A stretch of 64,000 nucleotides of DNA from Utricularia gibba (GCA_002189035.1 NEEC01000012.1:1178001-1242000); one strand, 5' to 3'. Positions 1-12,482 are shown, numbered from the stretch's first letter. Notes: a model not told the origin generated them from the sequence alone. Made by a program: numbers and translations.

Positions 1-2
1 CA

Positions 3-386
3 GAAGCATAATATCGAGCCATGGCACACACAGCTGCTGAGGTGACATGGTTACAATTTGCCTGGAAAGATTTGAAGGTCAAGCTAAAGGGAACTCCCAC
101 TCTACACTGTGATAACATGAGTGCCTTGCATCTTACTGTAAACCCAGTCTTCCACTCTCGGAGTAAGCATGTTGAAATCGACTATCATTTTGTACGGGAG
201 AGAGTAGCATTGGGTTATTTGGTGACTAGGCACATTCCAACTCAGCACCAAGTTGCTGATTTATTTACAAAGAGAATCTCCTCACAACGGCTGATATTTC
301 TTAGAGGCAAACTTGGCCTCAACCCACGGCCTAGTTTGAGAGAGGGTATTGAAATAAATGATCAGCGAAGTGATAAGGAAGAATGA
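3..386 (+). pseudogene. Ty1/copia RNase H, C-terminal fragment
   Basis: This is the last part of a copia polyprotein. The frame shows the RNase H end: an AHTAAEVTWLQ block, the HCDNMSALHL block, the SKHVEIDYHFVRE block and the VADLFTK block, which are typical and in the usual order. Reading the same frame back to base 3 gives EA-stop-YRAMAHTAAE, so a TAA at 9-11 interrupts the usual SSAEAEYRAMA motif. The element continues off the left edge. The open stretch is 121 codons from the ATG at 21. It is a non-functional relic, and the family assignment is firm. Confidence 0.85.
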
Positions 387-429
387 AGAGATAAGGCTGA
401 TTGGAGTAATAAGGAGGCTGACCATATTA

Positions 430-727
430 TGTTGGAATGTGCTAATCACCTAATGATTCATGCTATCCCTCCTATACACGATGAAGTTGAAAAATGCCAT
501 CTCTATCCAAGAAGATGAGGGTTACTTAATGCAAAGATCCCAACGGCACCAACAATTAGGAGATTATACTCAGTCTTCTCCAATATTTTAGGAAATAGTT
601 TAGGACCCTTAACTAACGTTAACCATCTTTTTCTATTTAAGTTGTATCATTGTATGCTCCTGGTGTGAAGAAATCAATTTGCTTCTTATCCGGTTTTCAT
701 CCATTGTCTTCCTATAAATCTCAATTC
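430..727 (+). repeat. Putative 3' LTR of the copia fragment
   Basis: About 40 bases after the RNase H stop the sequence TGTTGGAATGTG starts, and CTCAATTCA ends a ~300-bp stretch that includes a CTATAAAT box near its end. TG...CA termini, length and position fit a copia 3' LTR. No second copy lies in the window and no target duplication could be tested, so the boundaries are a guess. Confidence 0.3.
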
Positions 728-769
728 AGGTACATGTTAGACATCATCAAGTTTCAATTGGATCCAACT

Positions 770-1836
770 AGATCACCTATTCCAACAATATCTTGCTATG
801 GTTGAGTTTCCCATTCGAACGGGTTGCGTGAAAACTTGCTGCTGAGTCAATCATCCAATTTGAAAAGCTACCCTTGGTACATGTTTCCGCTACCATTAGT
901 GTTGGTAATTCTTCTTCATTTATGACTAAGGCTGAATTTCCAGGTTCAGTTTTCTGTTGATTTTTGGCTGCATCACTACCTTACACTATCCTAAGCCAAA
1001 ACTTACATTGTTTCTTGATGTGCCCAATCTTCTTGTAATAAAAACATATTCTAGTTTCCTTCTATCCACCTGAACAAGTACCTTTGTGATGTTCCTGAGC
1101 ATTATTTTTATCTTACCAAACTTTCTTATTTCCGTAATGTTCTTTATCACCTTTTTTTCTTATCTTTTTTATCAGTAACAAACAGAGTACCCTAAGTGTC
1201 TTGCCTAGATCATGTTCTTCTTAATTCTTCCTATAGTAGAGCATCTGAAACATAATCAAGTGTGAGATTTCTATGAGCTGAATGCGTAAGTGTGATCACC
1301 AAAACTTCTTAGTTAGTTGACAATTTTTGTAGTAACTTAATAGCTTTTATTTTATCATCTAGATTCATTCTTATAGCTGCCGTGTCACCTATTTTTTTCT
1401 TAAAACTTACTCAAGTGATCACTCATAGAATCTCTATCTTTATTTTTAAGGTCTATTAGCTTTTAATCCAATACTATTTTATTCATTGTACTTGATACAC
1501 GAAATGTATCTTCAATCTTTTTCCACAGCACCACTACATTATCATCTTCTTTAAACTTGTTGTGAAGTGAGTTCTCTATGGATAGTTGCATATATGCTGC
1601 TGCCTTGAGTTGCATATTGCTCCAAGTTTATGTATCAATCTTTTCTGGTGTTTTAACCCCAAGAACAATAGGGCTCCATAGATCTTTGCATATAAGAATA
1701 TCTTTCATCTTCGATCTCCATAGAGAATAATTTTGACCATTTAACTTGATCATTCCTATAGAATCTTCAATATTTTTGGATAAAAAAACACTGAAAAACC
1801 TCTACAATCTATTCCAAAAAAGTCCAATACGTATAA
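770..1836 (-). pseudogene. Ty1/copia gag and protease start, decayed
   Basis: Read on the minus strand, the region encodes a UBN2-type copia gag: a KLNGQNYSLWRSKMKDIL block near 1740, LWKKIEDTFRVSSTMNK near 1530, KDRDSMSDHLSKF near 1430, and LLQKLSTN near 1330. A degraded zinc-knuckle area follows around 1020. A protease-like NWMIDSAASFHAT block lies near 830, where the family has DSG/DSGAS, so the catalytic motif is altered. Several stops and frameshifts separate these blocks. A primer-binding site and LTR lie just upstream on the same strand. The rest of pol is absent. Confidence 0.7.
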
Positions 1837-1852
1837 CCAAGTTCTTATACCA
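1837..1852 (-). other. Primer-binding site (tRNA-iMet-like)
   Basis: The minus strand reads TGGTATAAGAACTTGG four bases after the LTR end. This resembles the initiator-methionine PBS TGGTATCAGAGC used by copia elements, with two changes in the first twelve bases. Its place between the LTR and gag supports the call. Confidence 0.55.
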
Positions 1853-1855
1853 ATT

Positions 1856-2674
1856 TGTGAGGATTATGACAATGGAATTCTGAGTAACAACAACTTATAC
1901 TCAACCTAAACAATCTAGAACCTGATCCCAACAATTAATAGCAAAGAAAGTTTTAGAAAAATGCAAAGAATACAAGATTTTAAGCATGGAAAATCTTGCG
2001 ATAAAAGACCACGGGTGCTCTACACACCAAGCATAAACCATCCACTAAATTACTAGTTTAAATGTACAGATGAAATATAGAACATATTTCGAAACAAGCT
2101 TACAGGCTTATGAACATCGGAATTAATTCCCCTCTCAAGGTTTACAGATCAATGTAACCCGAGGAAGATTTCCACAAAATGAGCAGAGCCTCAAAGAAGA
2201 AAAGCTCTTCATAGCCATCTTTACAAACAGTTTTTCGATTCTAGATCAACTATCATTGCAGCTCCTCCTTCTTTGTGTTGCTCTTTCTTTTTATGTTTGA
2301 TATTCTCAAGATAACTGCTTTGTTTTGTGCCAATAGCAGTTTAGCTAGATTTAATAGCTGACTTGGATGTGGCCTGTTTATAGTCAGCCTACAACTGGAA
2401 TGCTGATTCTGGCGCTGGTATGATATCCCATTTCCTTACTTCGGTTGGATGATGATAAACTAATTTTTTAAACTACGGATCAGCTTAAACATTGAAAATG
2501 TCTTTAAGATGTATGCAATCTTAGTCTTGGAGACTAACTCATATTCCCTTGGCGTAATGCCAAGGGCTCTCAAGAACGTATTCTTTATTCCTTGTTGGCC
2601 TTAGTAGTTATATTATATTTCACTTTAGGTGTTGATAGAGCAAAATATTAATGTAGCATTAATTACCATGGACA
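1856..2674 (-). repeat. Copia LTR, 819 bp, minus strand
   Basis: On the minus strand the block begins TGTCCATGG and ends ATCCTCACA, followed by the PBS and gag, so it acts as a 5' LTR. Its upstream side (2675-2685) reads TGTGGGAGGGG, which looks like the polypurine tract that should precede a 3' LTR. An LTR with both a polypurine tract before it and a PBS after it is what recombined tandem elements leave. There is no second copy in the window for comparison. Confidence 0.5.
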
Positions 2675-3329
2675 CCCCTCCCACAAATGCCATCAAATTT
2701 CTAGATATTGATTTGTCATCATCAAAATGTTACATATACAATTTATTTTGTGGCACTTAACACATTGGTTGGTAACATAAAGAAAAACAAAGGGTTAATG
2801 CAGAAAATTTGCAATTTATTGTTCATTAGCTTTCATATAATAACTAATGTACTACATAGTGATATGATCCACATCATTTAATGAAAATTACACAAAACAA
2901 TCATTAAACTCAACAACCATTGTGATTTGTAGTAGTTACTAAGCAGGCTGTAACTTCATTGCATTACTCATATACTGGGCCAGCAACTTTACTAAATAAG
3001 AGGTGAAGTCTAGTAGGAGTCAAATAAATTAGCTTCTCGATCAGTTTCTGGTATGCGGTTGGATCTTTCAGTAGTGTAGAGTCTCATTGATGTAGTTGAT
3101 GTGTTCAGTCCAAAGGTGTTGCTGCAAGCTTTTATCCGAGTAATCTATGTTAGCTCAGTAGGTCAAGGACATATTTTCATTGATAGAGAGGTATACCTTG
3201 TTTAGAATGGGTAATTTCTGTTCTTAGAAAATATGCCAATCGACCAATATCCTTTAGCTTAGACACAATTGGAATATGGAGCGCAGTATTTACAACTCAT
3301 TTGTGAGAAGATATGGAAAGAATATTGCC

Positions 3330-4876
3330 GCTACCATCTTGCACTTGTGAAGTGGCACATATGTGCACTTATTAGATAAGGAAATTATTGATGAAAAGGG
3401 AGGAATCCATCAAAGTACATCATTTTCTCATGGGATTAGCAAATGCTTATGATACAATAAGAAACCAAATACTCTTATTGGAGCGTATGCCACCATTGAA
3501 AAGAGTTTATGGGATGGTCATGAAGGTGGAACAATAGAGGAAAGTTCAAATATCTGATGGTGATTGAGGAAATAACATAGCTCTATCTGTTATGGAAAAC
3601 ACAAAAAATAAACAAGGAGGCAAATAGAAAGCAACCTGAAAAGATGGAAGAGTTACAGAAAAATGGTGTGACACATGTCAAAATGTGGGGCACACAATTG
3701 ATAACTATTTCTAGAAACATGGATATCCAAATTGGTGGAAGCAAAAAGGGAAGAAGAATGCAAAAAATAAAGGTAAGAGTTTTGCAAATATGCCTCAAAT
3801 TAATGATCAAGAATCAGGTGCATGTTCCATGACTAGAGAGAGTTCAATACAAGCACTGCAACACGAGTTGAGACACTTGAAAATGCTCATTACTTCAAGG
3901 GGAACAAATCTGGATTTGCAACAAGAAGACTTTGTAGATAAGCCTTCATTACTTGCTTCTAATAGTGACTTTGGTACATGGATCGTAGATTTTGATGCTA
4001 GCAAATATATGTGCATGCATGCTCAACTATTTAGTGAAACAAAACCATTATCCTCCCCATATCATATTTGTTTTGTTGATGGATCCATTTTCCTTGCTAA
4101 TCATACTACAATTGTCAAATTGCTATTGGACATTATATTTTAGGACCTTAAAGCCTCCAAAATACTTGTTTTTGCTCTAGTTAAGAATGGTCTCTACCTA
4201 CTAGATGGAAACTCTTTTGATGTGTCCAAACATTCGGCTACTTTGTTTAAATATTATCAAGAGATACAAAATTGTATCCAAACCTAAAAACCAGTTTTGA
4301 ATAATTACAGTGTCATTCTTGCCATTTTGTAAAGCCAACAAGAATATCTTGTTCATAATTCTTTGGGTATCCGAAATGCCTATAGGAAAGAAAGCTATAG
4401 GCAGCAAGTGGCTGTACAATAATAAATTAAATCAAGATGGGAGTTTGAATAGGTGCAATGCAAGACTTGTTTCTCTCCAGTTGCCAAGATTGTCATTGTT
4501 CGATTGCTTTTAGCTTTAGAAGTGGCTAAAGGATAGAATATTTTTCAGTTGGATTTAATAACTGAAGTGGCTTTCATATTTGATTCAAGCTCTTGGTATT
4601 CACTTGATGACTTCTATATGAGTGTAATGTGATAATCAAGCAGTCATGCATATAGCTCGTAATTCAGTTTTCCACAAATGCATTAAACATATAGAGATTG
4701 ATTGTCATACTTTGAGGAATTTTGTTATGGATGGATTCATAGAACAACGTCATTCACGATCAAGTAAATAGCTAGCATACTTGTTCACAAAGGCATGACC
4801 AAAGCTTGCTTTTGATTCTTGTATGGTTAAGTTGGAAATTCCACTTCCCTCACATTCCCAACTTCAGTGTGGCTTG
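3330..4876 (+). pseudogene. Ty1/copia gag-pol relic, plus strand
   Basis: Remnants appear in order. Gag end: VHHFLMGLANAYDTIRNQ near 3410 and PPLKRVYGMVMKVEQ near 3490. CCHC knuckle: CDTCQNVGHTIDNY near 3670. Protease: WIVDFDASKYMC near 3980, where the catalytic DSG is replaced by DFD. RT: a GSKWLYNNKLNQDGSLN block near 4400. RNase H end: a [16 protein letters not shown] block near 4630, followed by a degraded tail to 4860. Most of integrase and RT is missing and the frame is broken repeatedly. A TGTTGAAAAGTG at ~4877 may start a 3' LTR. Confidence 0.75.
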
Positions 4877-4879
4877 TTG

Positions 4880-6647
4880 AAAAGTGAGTTATGGGTTTCT
4901 TAGTTGTAGAAAGGAGACCAAGACATAGATAAGGAAAAGGCTCATTTCAGCAACTAGTATTTTTTTAATAGTTTATTTATTGTGTTTTGTTTATGTTATC
5001 TTTTGGTTTATGTATTTTTGGGAACATGGGATAAAGGCAAGGGATTGAATGAAAGAAAGGGCTTTTTGATTTTAGTGTAATTGTGATTTTTTATAGAGGC
5101 TCCTTGGCTTATAGTTGATTGAATTTGGGGTTTAGATTTTGGAAATGGGTGAGTATTTTAACCCATTATAGCATACAAAATTTTGATTCATTCTGATCCG
5201 CCACATCCCATGTGGAGAGTCTGCCACATTCTCCAGAACCACGATTCTTTTGATATGATTGACATACGGGAGGTGCATGGTATAATTTCACCATGTTTTA
5301 AACCATTGCTGATTGAATTATGATGAGTAATGTACACTTATTGCTTATTCTTTGTTCATGGGGTTCAGATTTATGGAAATGGGTGAAAATATTTCACTAT
5401 ATCGAATATTATTGAAGAAAAGCTACTCTTATCAATACTTCAAATCCTAAATCTAAACCCACGTTTTCTAAGGTTAAGTTTTTCTTGTTTTGCTATTGGT
5501 TTTGATTAAACTGTATATAGAGTTCTTGAGATGATTAGATGGATCAAATCCTAAAAAATGTTTTGAGAGATTGTGATGACAAAATGAATTTTACATATGA
5601 TTTGTGTGGTTGGAAGGATTAAGTTGTACATAGTAAAGTTCTTTGAGATGTTGTACATACTCAACATGGTTTTACTATTCAAGGTCGGTTCTTGTCACAC
5701 AATCATTAAGTTGCATTTTAGTAGGCACGTATTTCTAGTAATAGCTTTTCTGGTATCAATGCTGCTATTTTTTGTGTTTGGTTTTCAATGTTCTAGTGTA
5801 TGCACTTGTTTGAGTGATTTTGTGTATTTGATTTGTTCTTGTTTTTCTTTGAAAAATTACTTGATGTTTTCATGATATTAAATTTAGTTCAGGCTTATAA
5901 TTTGTGATAATTGTTATACAAACTATGAGGATTTGTTAACTCCTTATAAAGTAGTCCATTATCATCTAAAAAACTATGCCATAGAATGCAAAAGAGTGCA
6001 TAAAGTTATGAAAAGACTTGGACCTTAATTTCTCCTTAAATGCATCTGAAAATGTCCCAAAAATCTACAAAATGACTTTTTCTCCAAAAAGATCATATTA
6101 ATGTAAAATATGTACAAGTCAATTGAAAATAATGAGAAAGTAAAGTATTAGTTAGGTAAAAACAACATTCAAGAGTGATGAAAAAACATCTTTCAGAATA
6201 ACACAAAATCACTTATCGAGAATTAATTAATCCATAAAATACAAAACCGAAATATCAAAGAGATATTCAAAATGAGAACTAAGACACAAGATATTTCTTG
6301 TTGTGCATCAAAGCTCTCATGAAAAAAATGCAACTTTGAAGGGTTGCTCAAAATTATTTCTGTAACTGTCAATTTGCTAAATAGCATTCAATTGAAGTGG
6401 GATATTTCAAATGATAGGAATCACAAAATTTTCATATCCATCAAACTTCATGCTTCTGAAATTTGTACAATTGTTCCTCTCTCTAACTCAATCAATACCT
6501 CTTTGAAGTCAGAAATCTCCTTCCTCTTCCTAGAGTTAGATGCACCTTGTTAATCACCATCAACATTGTCTGCATGAGATTTATTGTATGTGAAGTGTGT
6601 ATTTGTATATATAAGAGATGGGTAGCCTTCATATGCCGGAGACTCAT
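4880..6647. other. AT-rich spacer without recognised gene
   Basis: The sequence is AT-rich with short chance ORFs (5597-5875, 6344-6553) whose translations are low-complexity hydrophobic or lysine/isoleucine-rich and show no family motif. The first few hundred bases may be the copia LTR that follows 4876. I see nothing else that can be supported. Confidence 0.5.
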
Positions 6648-6650
6648 TTA

Positions 6651-6663
6651 GGGTGTGTTTGGT
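6651..6663 (+). repeat. Harbinger left terminal inverted repeat
   Basis: GGGTGTGTTTGGT directly follows a TTA target duplication. It pairs with the right terminus at 9955-9967 with one mismatch at the second base. Confidence 0.88.
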
Positions 6664-7447
6664 TAGAGATATTGCTAGGTATGGGATTTGATGATTATTA
6701 GGTATTTGAGAGCAATTGGTATGGGATGAAATATGTTAATGATGTGTTTGTTTAGAATAAAAAAGGATAGGATTTGTTTTTATTTTTTTTATTATTTTAT
6801 ATCAATTACATTTATACCCCTAAATAAAAAATAAAAAATTCTATTTAATAATGTGTATTCTTTATTTTGTGTCACTAGGGTTCTCCGGCTATAAAGAATG
6901 GTGCGAAGTTCTTCAAATAATCGTCCAAGAACAGCTTTGATGGCAGATGAAGGTCGGTTTTGAGAGTTTCATTCTTGTTCTATGATTAGTATTGTATATA
7001 ACCCATGTTTTTAGTTGTTAGAAATGAAACAATTGATTGTTTATGAAAAAAGGCCAATTCTTTTGCGTTAACATTTGATTATTTCCATTGTTGTTGCGAA
7101 ATGACACAAGTGTTTTCATTGTTATGACAAGTGATTTTTGCTGTTGTTGTTCTTTTATTCATTTTAAAAATATGGAAGTTTGTGTAAATGGCAGCACCTT
7201 AATTTTAATCCTATTTACTAATGCATGACTATATTAATTTATGGTGTAGATGAGGATTATGGAAAAAGAGTTTGGATTTAGGAAGAAGATAACGCTGTTA
7301 TGTTATGTTATGTTATGAAGAAGACTTGAATGAAGAAGATCGTGAAGATTATCTGAAAAACATTGCTTTCTATTAGTTATGTTATGACTACTTTTTGTAC
7401 TAGACTGATTTTTTGTTTGAGGTTACTATTCCCCTTGTTCTAGTTAA

Positions 7448-7837
7448 CTGCAAAATATTGAACTGCACGACTGTCATGTTTCCATTTCTGTTATGATCCG
7501 TTGTGATTCAGAAAATTTGTTTAACATGACAATTGTAGCCCTTCGAGTGTAGTTTCCGTAGAATTTAAAAACACTCAAACTGGATCACTGCGTCAAAATG
7601 TGTGTTTAATTTACTATAAGTTTCCGTTTCACAGCATTGGCTGCAGAATATTGAACTGCACGACTGTCATGTTTCGTAGCATTTCTGTTATGATCCGTTG
7701 TGATTCAGAAAATGTGTTTAACATGGCAATTGTATCCCTTCAAGTGTAGTTTCTGTAGAATTTTAAAACACTCAATTTGGATCACCACGTCATAATTTGT
7801 GTTTAATTTCCTATAAGTTGTCGTTTGACAGCATTGG
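7448..7837 (+). repeat. Two-unit tandem repeat inside Harbinger
   Basis: Two copies of a ~195-bp unit lie head to tail (7448-7640 and 7641-7837). Each opens with CTGCA(A/G)AATATTGAACTGC and ends with ACAGCATTGG. The copies differ by scattered substitutions and small indels, and a few bases of a third unit follow at 7838. The repeat lies between the left terminus and the transposase 3' end. No coding potential was seen. Confidence 0.85.
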
Positions 7838-7920
7838 CTGCAGACAATATAAAGTTAAAAAATTCTACATAAGATAACAAATTCATAACTTAAAACAATA
7901 TAGAGGTTCAACACTTGTAA

Positions 7921-9376
7921 CTAGGCATTCAACCATTCTTCATACATTGTAGTAGCAAGATCATCACGTAAACCATTCCAAGCAGGGGTAGATTCAACCG
8001 TATCAATGTAATCTTGAGCTTCTTCATTTACCTCTTGATAATCTTCCAGGACTTCGACTTCTATTGGATCGTGCTCCATTTCTTGACGTATGAAATTATG
8101 GAGTAGCACATGCGATGATCATTCTCGTTTGTGTCTGGATGGCATAGAAGGATGGACTCCGTAGAATACCCCATCGTTTTTTCATTATCCTCCATGCTCT
8201 CTCAATTACGTTTCTTGCCTTCGCATGTCGCATATTTTAATATTCCTTTTCATTTTGTGGTACTTCCATTCCAGACCCCCATTCCTTTAGATGGTAGCGT
8301 ACATCACGATACGGGGTTAGAAAGCCCTCACAATTAGTATATCCACAATCATCTAAATAGTAATAACCTACAAAAATAATCAACTTAGATAGTCACTCAA
8401 ATTATCACATTTTTTCAAAAATTGCAGCTTGTTTTATGTAAAATGACTGATGTTCATCATGTAATCTGAAATTTAATCAAGTTAACAACAAAAAGAATAA
8501 CTTGATCACATAAAAATTCATAACTTAAAAGAAAAACAAAGACAATCAACCCGTAAATAGAATCTATAAGGTCATATACACCATGCATCAAAAGCAACAA
8601 CATAAAAAAATGATATGTACTCAAAATACTCATAAAAATAATCACATTACCTGTGTGAACACGAAAACCTGGATTCCGAGTAAGTGCATGACGTAGAACA
8701 CACCCATCCGCAGCCGAACCTTCCCAACCGACAAGTATATATATAAAGTTCATTTTCTCGTTGCAAACTCTTAGAACGTTAGTTGATATTCCACCTTTAT
8801 AACTTCTATGACGCCTTTTTTCAGACTCTTTAACCGTAACATCTACAAATGTTCCATCTAAAGCCCCCAAACAATTTTTAAAATATTTAAAAGGAGTTTC
8901 GCCAATTATAGGTTCCGGTTTCACTAACAAAATATCATGTAATCTCAAAATACACTGAAGTACGGACTTAACATGCTAATAGTCTCAGTAGACCTTTTAA
9001 AGTCGAACTTAAGAACTCTCATTTTCTTGTGATGACTTAGGACACTAAGAAAAAGGGCTACTTTTTCAGATAATGTAACATATTTCGATGATTTCAATCC
9101 ACCAAGAATAGATAATAAAACACATAGATGCTTGAAAATATCTTCGTTGATCCTAAGATTTTCAAGAGAAGCACCTCGACGATCATTAAATAAATCTCTT
9201 AAATATGTAATTTGTCTAGGAATTCTTTCTTTCATATAATAGGTGATTCGGGCTCTAGAATTTTGACGTAGCTTACTAACCCAAAACCAGAAAAATGCAT
9301 ACTCCATTTTTAACAAATTATTTGAATGAAACTTCAACATGAGCATTAAAAATTCAGTGAAAACATTTGGATTCAT
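7921..9376 (-). pseudogene. PIF/Harbinger transposase (DDE_Tnp_4), disrupted
   Basis: The minus-strand gene starts at an ATG at 9376 and ends at 7921. It shows an N-terminal region with NLRINEDIFKHLC and LFLSVLSHHKK blocks, then the nuclease domain: CLGALDGT (first D), GWEGSAADG, a YYLDDCGYTN block (second D) and ARNVIERAWR (E). So all three acidic residues are present. A plausible intron runs from an ACAG/GTAATG donor (~8651) to a TTTTGTAG acceptor (~8371). Damage: a one-base frameshift near 8975, just after RSTETIS; a TAA in place of the usual Phe codon before NMRHAKARN (~8236); and a one-base frameshift just before LLHNFIR (~8110). Confidence 0.85.
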
Positions 9377-9954
9377 GGATATTATAATTAATCAAACCCT
9401 GTGACAAAAAAATACTTCCAATTATCAAATTTAGGCACTAACTTGAAAACATGAAAACAATATCGAATTTAACAGATGCTAATTTCATTGAACATTGAAT
9501 TCTAACATAAAACATTGTGCGAATCTAGGGATATTGGGCGAATTTAACCAAATTCTAAAAAAATAAACAACAAACCTGAGAGGAAATAAGGTAGAAAGAT
9601 CGCACGCAACTTTTCCCCAAAAGCCCAGCGAGAATCGATGATTCAATTGGCCAACTCGGAAATCTAGGTTTTTTTGGGATGCTTCAATTGGCCAGCAAGA
9701 AACGACGCTTCAAGTGTGAGAAGAAGGTATGTTTTATTTCAGTTTTTTTAATTAAATAGAAATTATAAAAATAAGGGCAAAATTGTAGATACATTATAAG
9801 GTATTAGAAAGTCCGAGCGGTTCAAGCCTCCACACCCAAATCCTATATTTGAGGTATATTGAAGTGCTTTTTTAAAAACCCATAGGATAAGCATAATTCA
9901 TACTAAACACAGGATTTGCGGTCCAATCCTTCCAAAATAACCCTAATACCTCAT

Positions 9955-9967
9955 ACCAAACACACTC
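9955..9967 (-). repeat. Harbinger right terminal inverted repeat
   Basis: ACCAAACACACTC is the inverted partner of the left terminus and is followed by TTA, the duplicated target. Confidence 0.88.
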
Positions 9968-9971
9968 TTAA

Positions 9972-11944
9972 GGTATGATTGTTGGGTTGACTTCCATCAC
10001 TGAATGCATGTTTATCTAATTCGAATAACATTGTTGCATCATCAATTCGTAAGTTGTTGTTTTCAATCTGCCTTTATTCATATTCTACATCATACAAAGA
10101 TGTGGCATACTTTCATGTAGCCCTATTATTCCCATAAGTTTTCACCCAATCAATGTTTTAGAATATTGTACTCTCTTTAATTATGCTTCTCCAACATAAA
10201 CTATGCAAAGATGGTTAAATATTGAATAAAAAAACATTTTCAAATGTGTTAACTTAAATACAATATTTTTATGCGATACTTAAAATAAGAAGTCTTTGGC
10301 GAATTAGATCTTGGTTTTCAATAAGGAATCCTTCTAGAAAAAGATAAGGTTGGAGCGTAAGGAATAATATACTCCTAAAGCAAACTATAGAAATACTGCC
10401 ACACTCACAAAATAAGAAAGAATATAAGAGCGATGAATCACAATACGCACAAAAAATAAAACTTGATAAGTCGAAAATTTTACAAAAATAAAAAATTTGC
10501 ACATTACTCGTAAAACACATTACAATCATAATTGTTTCTAAACAAGGGTTAGGTCCTCTTTATATAGATATAGAAATTGGTCAATTCAAAATAAAAGTAA
10601 TAATATATTGAACTAAGAGGATAACACAAATATAATTAAATTAGGATTACTAATTCAAAACTACATCAGTTTTAAAATTTATTACAAAACTACCCACATT
10701 CTTATTTTCACTATTATCACAACCTACTTCTAGGGTTCAAAAAAGATAAGTCGTGACCAGCCAGTTCTAACTAAAATCTAGAACTCATGGTGTTTTTCAT
10801 AACACAATTCATAGACATCAAAATGGTTAAATGTGTAAGTAAACTAGACATAAGAATTTGTCCAAGTGTTTTTTTCTGGTGTAGTTAATAAGTTCATAAT
10901 TAAATAGATTTAAAATATAATATATATTGTATATGTATATACCATACTCATCCAAAACTAGCAAAACTTTGTTGATCATTAGATCTTTACTGTCTCTCTT
11001 CATCCTCTAAAATAAACAAAAGAGTTGTCATGTTTTTGAGTTTTAAAACAAGTCAAAATCAAAAAATATAGAAAGGAAGAACACACAGAGTTAGTTATAA
11101 AAGAAACTTGAATGACATTATAAGTCCTCATAACTATCTTTTCCCACGATGGTCGTCCAACCTTGGCATTGTTACTAAAACATGATAGGTGAGACATAAA
11201 GTACCCTTGCTCATGGTTTTACGATCAGAGGAGCCACCTTCAACCGCAAAAACACAAACTCAGGGCATACATAATATATCATATCTTTCCTACTTTATTT
11301 TCATACTTTTTGACCTTCCACTTATACATGATACCTCAAACATACTTGGCAAATCAGCTGTAGTGCCCATGGTATAATAACATTGCTAGATATATCCATC
11401 CATATTTTCATCATTATTTGCTAACATGTTTATCATATAATACATAGAGATATATAATATACAAACTACAACAAAGACATAGCATCTTAAAAGTGACAAT
11501 GGTGGCTATCCTTAGTAAAGAAAATCATACTTTTGGAACTCGAAAATAGTTTTTCCAAATAACACTAAATAACTTACTTGTAAAAATTTTTATTCAACGT
11601 AAAAAGTTATAGGAAGTAGCCACTTTCAAAATCCCAAAAAGAAATAGAAATAGAACACTAATATCACATAGACACATAAGTTTGCAAGAATCACTTTAGA
11701 AGACAAGCAAGGGTTCAAAACCAACCATCTCACTTACCTTAAAACCATAGATTTCCAAACCAACTTTAACTATTCATTCACTTTAGTTATTATAACCTTT
11801 CTTTTCAATCTCTCCTCCTCACCTTCGGAAAACTCGGAAATAAGTGAAAGAATATTAAATTTCATCATATATATCCTCTTCTATACCTTATCCTTATTTT
11901 GTGTGTAACAACATGCATCACACATGCAAGATGAACATGTGGTG
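9972..11944. other. AT-rich spacer with one LTR relic
   Basis: Apart from the LTR-like relic listed separately, no gene or element end was recognised. Short ORFs at 11000-11197 and 11189-11377 have no family motif. Confidence 0.5.
10285..10575 (-). repeat. Decayed LTR relic of the 38-42 kb gypsy family
   Basis: The order of short blocks matches the LTRs at 38155 and 41515: AGATCTTGGTTTTCAA, ACCACACTCACAAAAT-like, AACTTGATAAGTC, GTTTCTAAACAAGGGTTAGG, and CTTTATATAGATATAG (a TATA region). Similarity is patchy and both termini are lost. It is probably an old solo LTR. Confidence 0.5.
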
Positions 11945-12482
11945 TGATAAGTGATCTTTTTGGAGGGAAAGTGTGTTTTATGATTTTTCAGGACGAATTT
12001 GGAATAATTTGGAGGATTTTCGAGCTACTTTGATGGAGGCTAAGATTTGGTCTATCCGGAGGTGAAGACTCGGTCGAAGATTCTCGGATAAGATAAGATT
12101 CGCATATTATCTCGAAAAACTTGAATCTCATCCAAAAGGATTTGTATCAAATCTTCAAAGATTTGGATAGAAGATTTGATGCGAGCCCATCAAGAAAGCC
12201 TGACAAATCCACACCATTATATAAAGATCCAAACGCAAAGACCTAAGGGAGTCGAAGTGGTGGACGACCAGAGAGTCAATCTAGGGTTTAGAGTCGAGTC
12301 TAGCATGTTTTGGATTCCTTTCCTTTCGTTTTTCATCAACTTTTGTTGTTTAGAGTCAAGTATGCGCGTGTGAGCGTTTGCGGCTGAGGATCTGCTGTGA
12401 AGCCTTGCTTGCGCAAGTTCTGCGCGTGTGACTGTTTTACTATGTTTTCCAGCGCTTAATTTGAGGTCTGATTCTGTTTTAC
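11945..12482 (+). repeat. Athila 5' LTR, internally deleted
   Basis: From CTTTTTGGAGGG onward it matches the 3' LTR (19650-20170) closely, including the CTTGCGCAAG palindrome at 12408. Relative to the 3' LTR, about 136 bp after the first eleven bases are missing. The deletion ends coincide with a short GTGAT/TTGAT repeat. Its 3' end is lost where the 12483 block starts. Confidence 0.75.

Larger units (their letters stand above)
6651..9967 (-). mobile_element. PIF/Harbinger DNA transposon, 3317 bp
   Basis: The left end reads GGGTGTGTTTGGT and the right end, reverse-complemented, GAGTGTGTTTGGT: 12 of 13 bases match as terminal inverted repeats. Both ends are flanked by TTA (6648-6650 and 9968-9970), the 3-bp duplication known for PIF/Harbinger. 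The minus strand inside carries a DDE_Tnp_4-type transposase (7921-9376). The left third contains a tandem duplication. A second gene (Myb-like ORF) expected in autonomous elements was not identified; an ATG at 6901 opens only a short frame. With a broken transposase the copy is not autonomous. Confidence 0.9.

Noticed and set aside
5597-5875. 92-codon hydrophobic ORF
   Set aside because: Low-complexity Phe/Leu/Cys-rich reading of T-rich DNA, with no start context or promoter.
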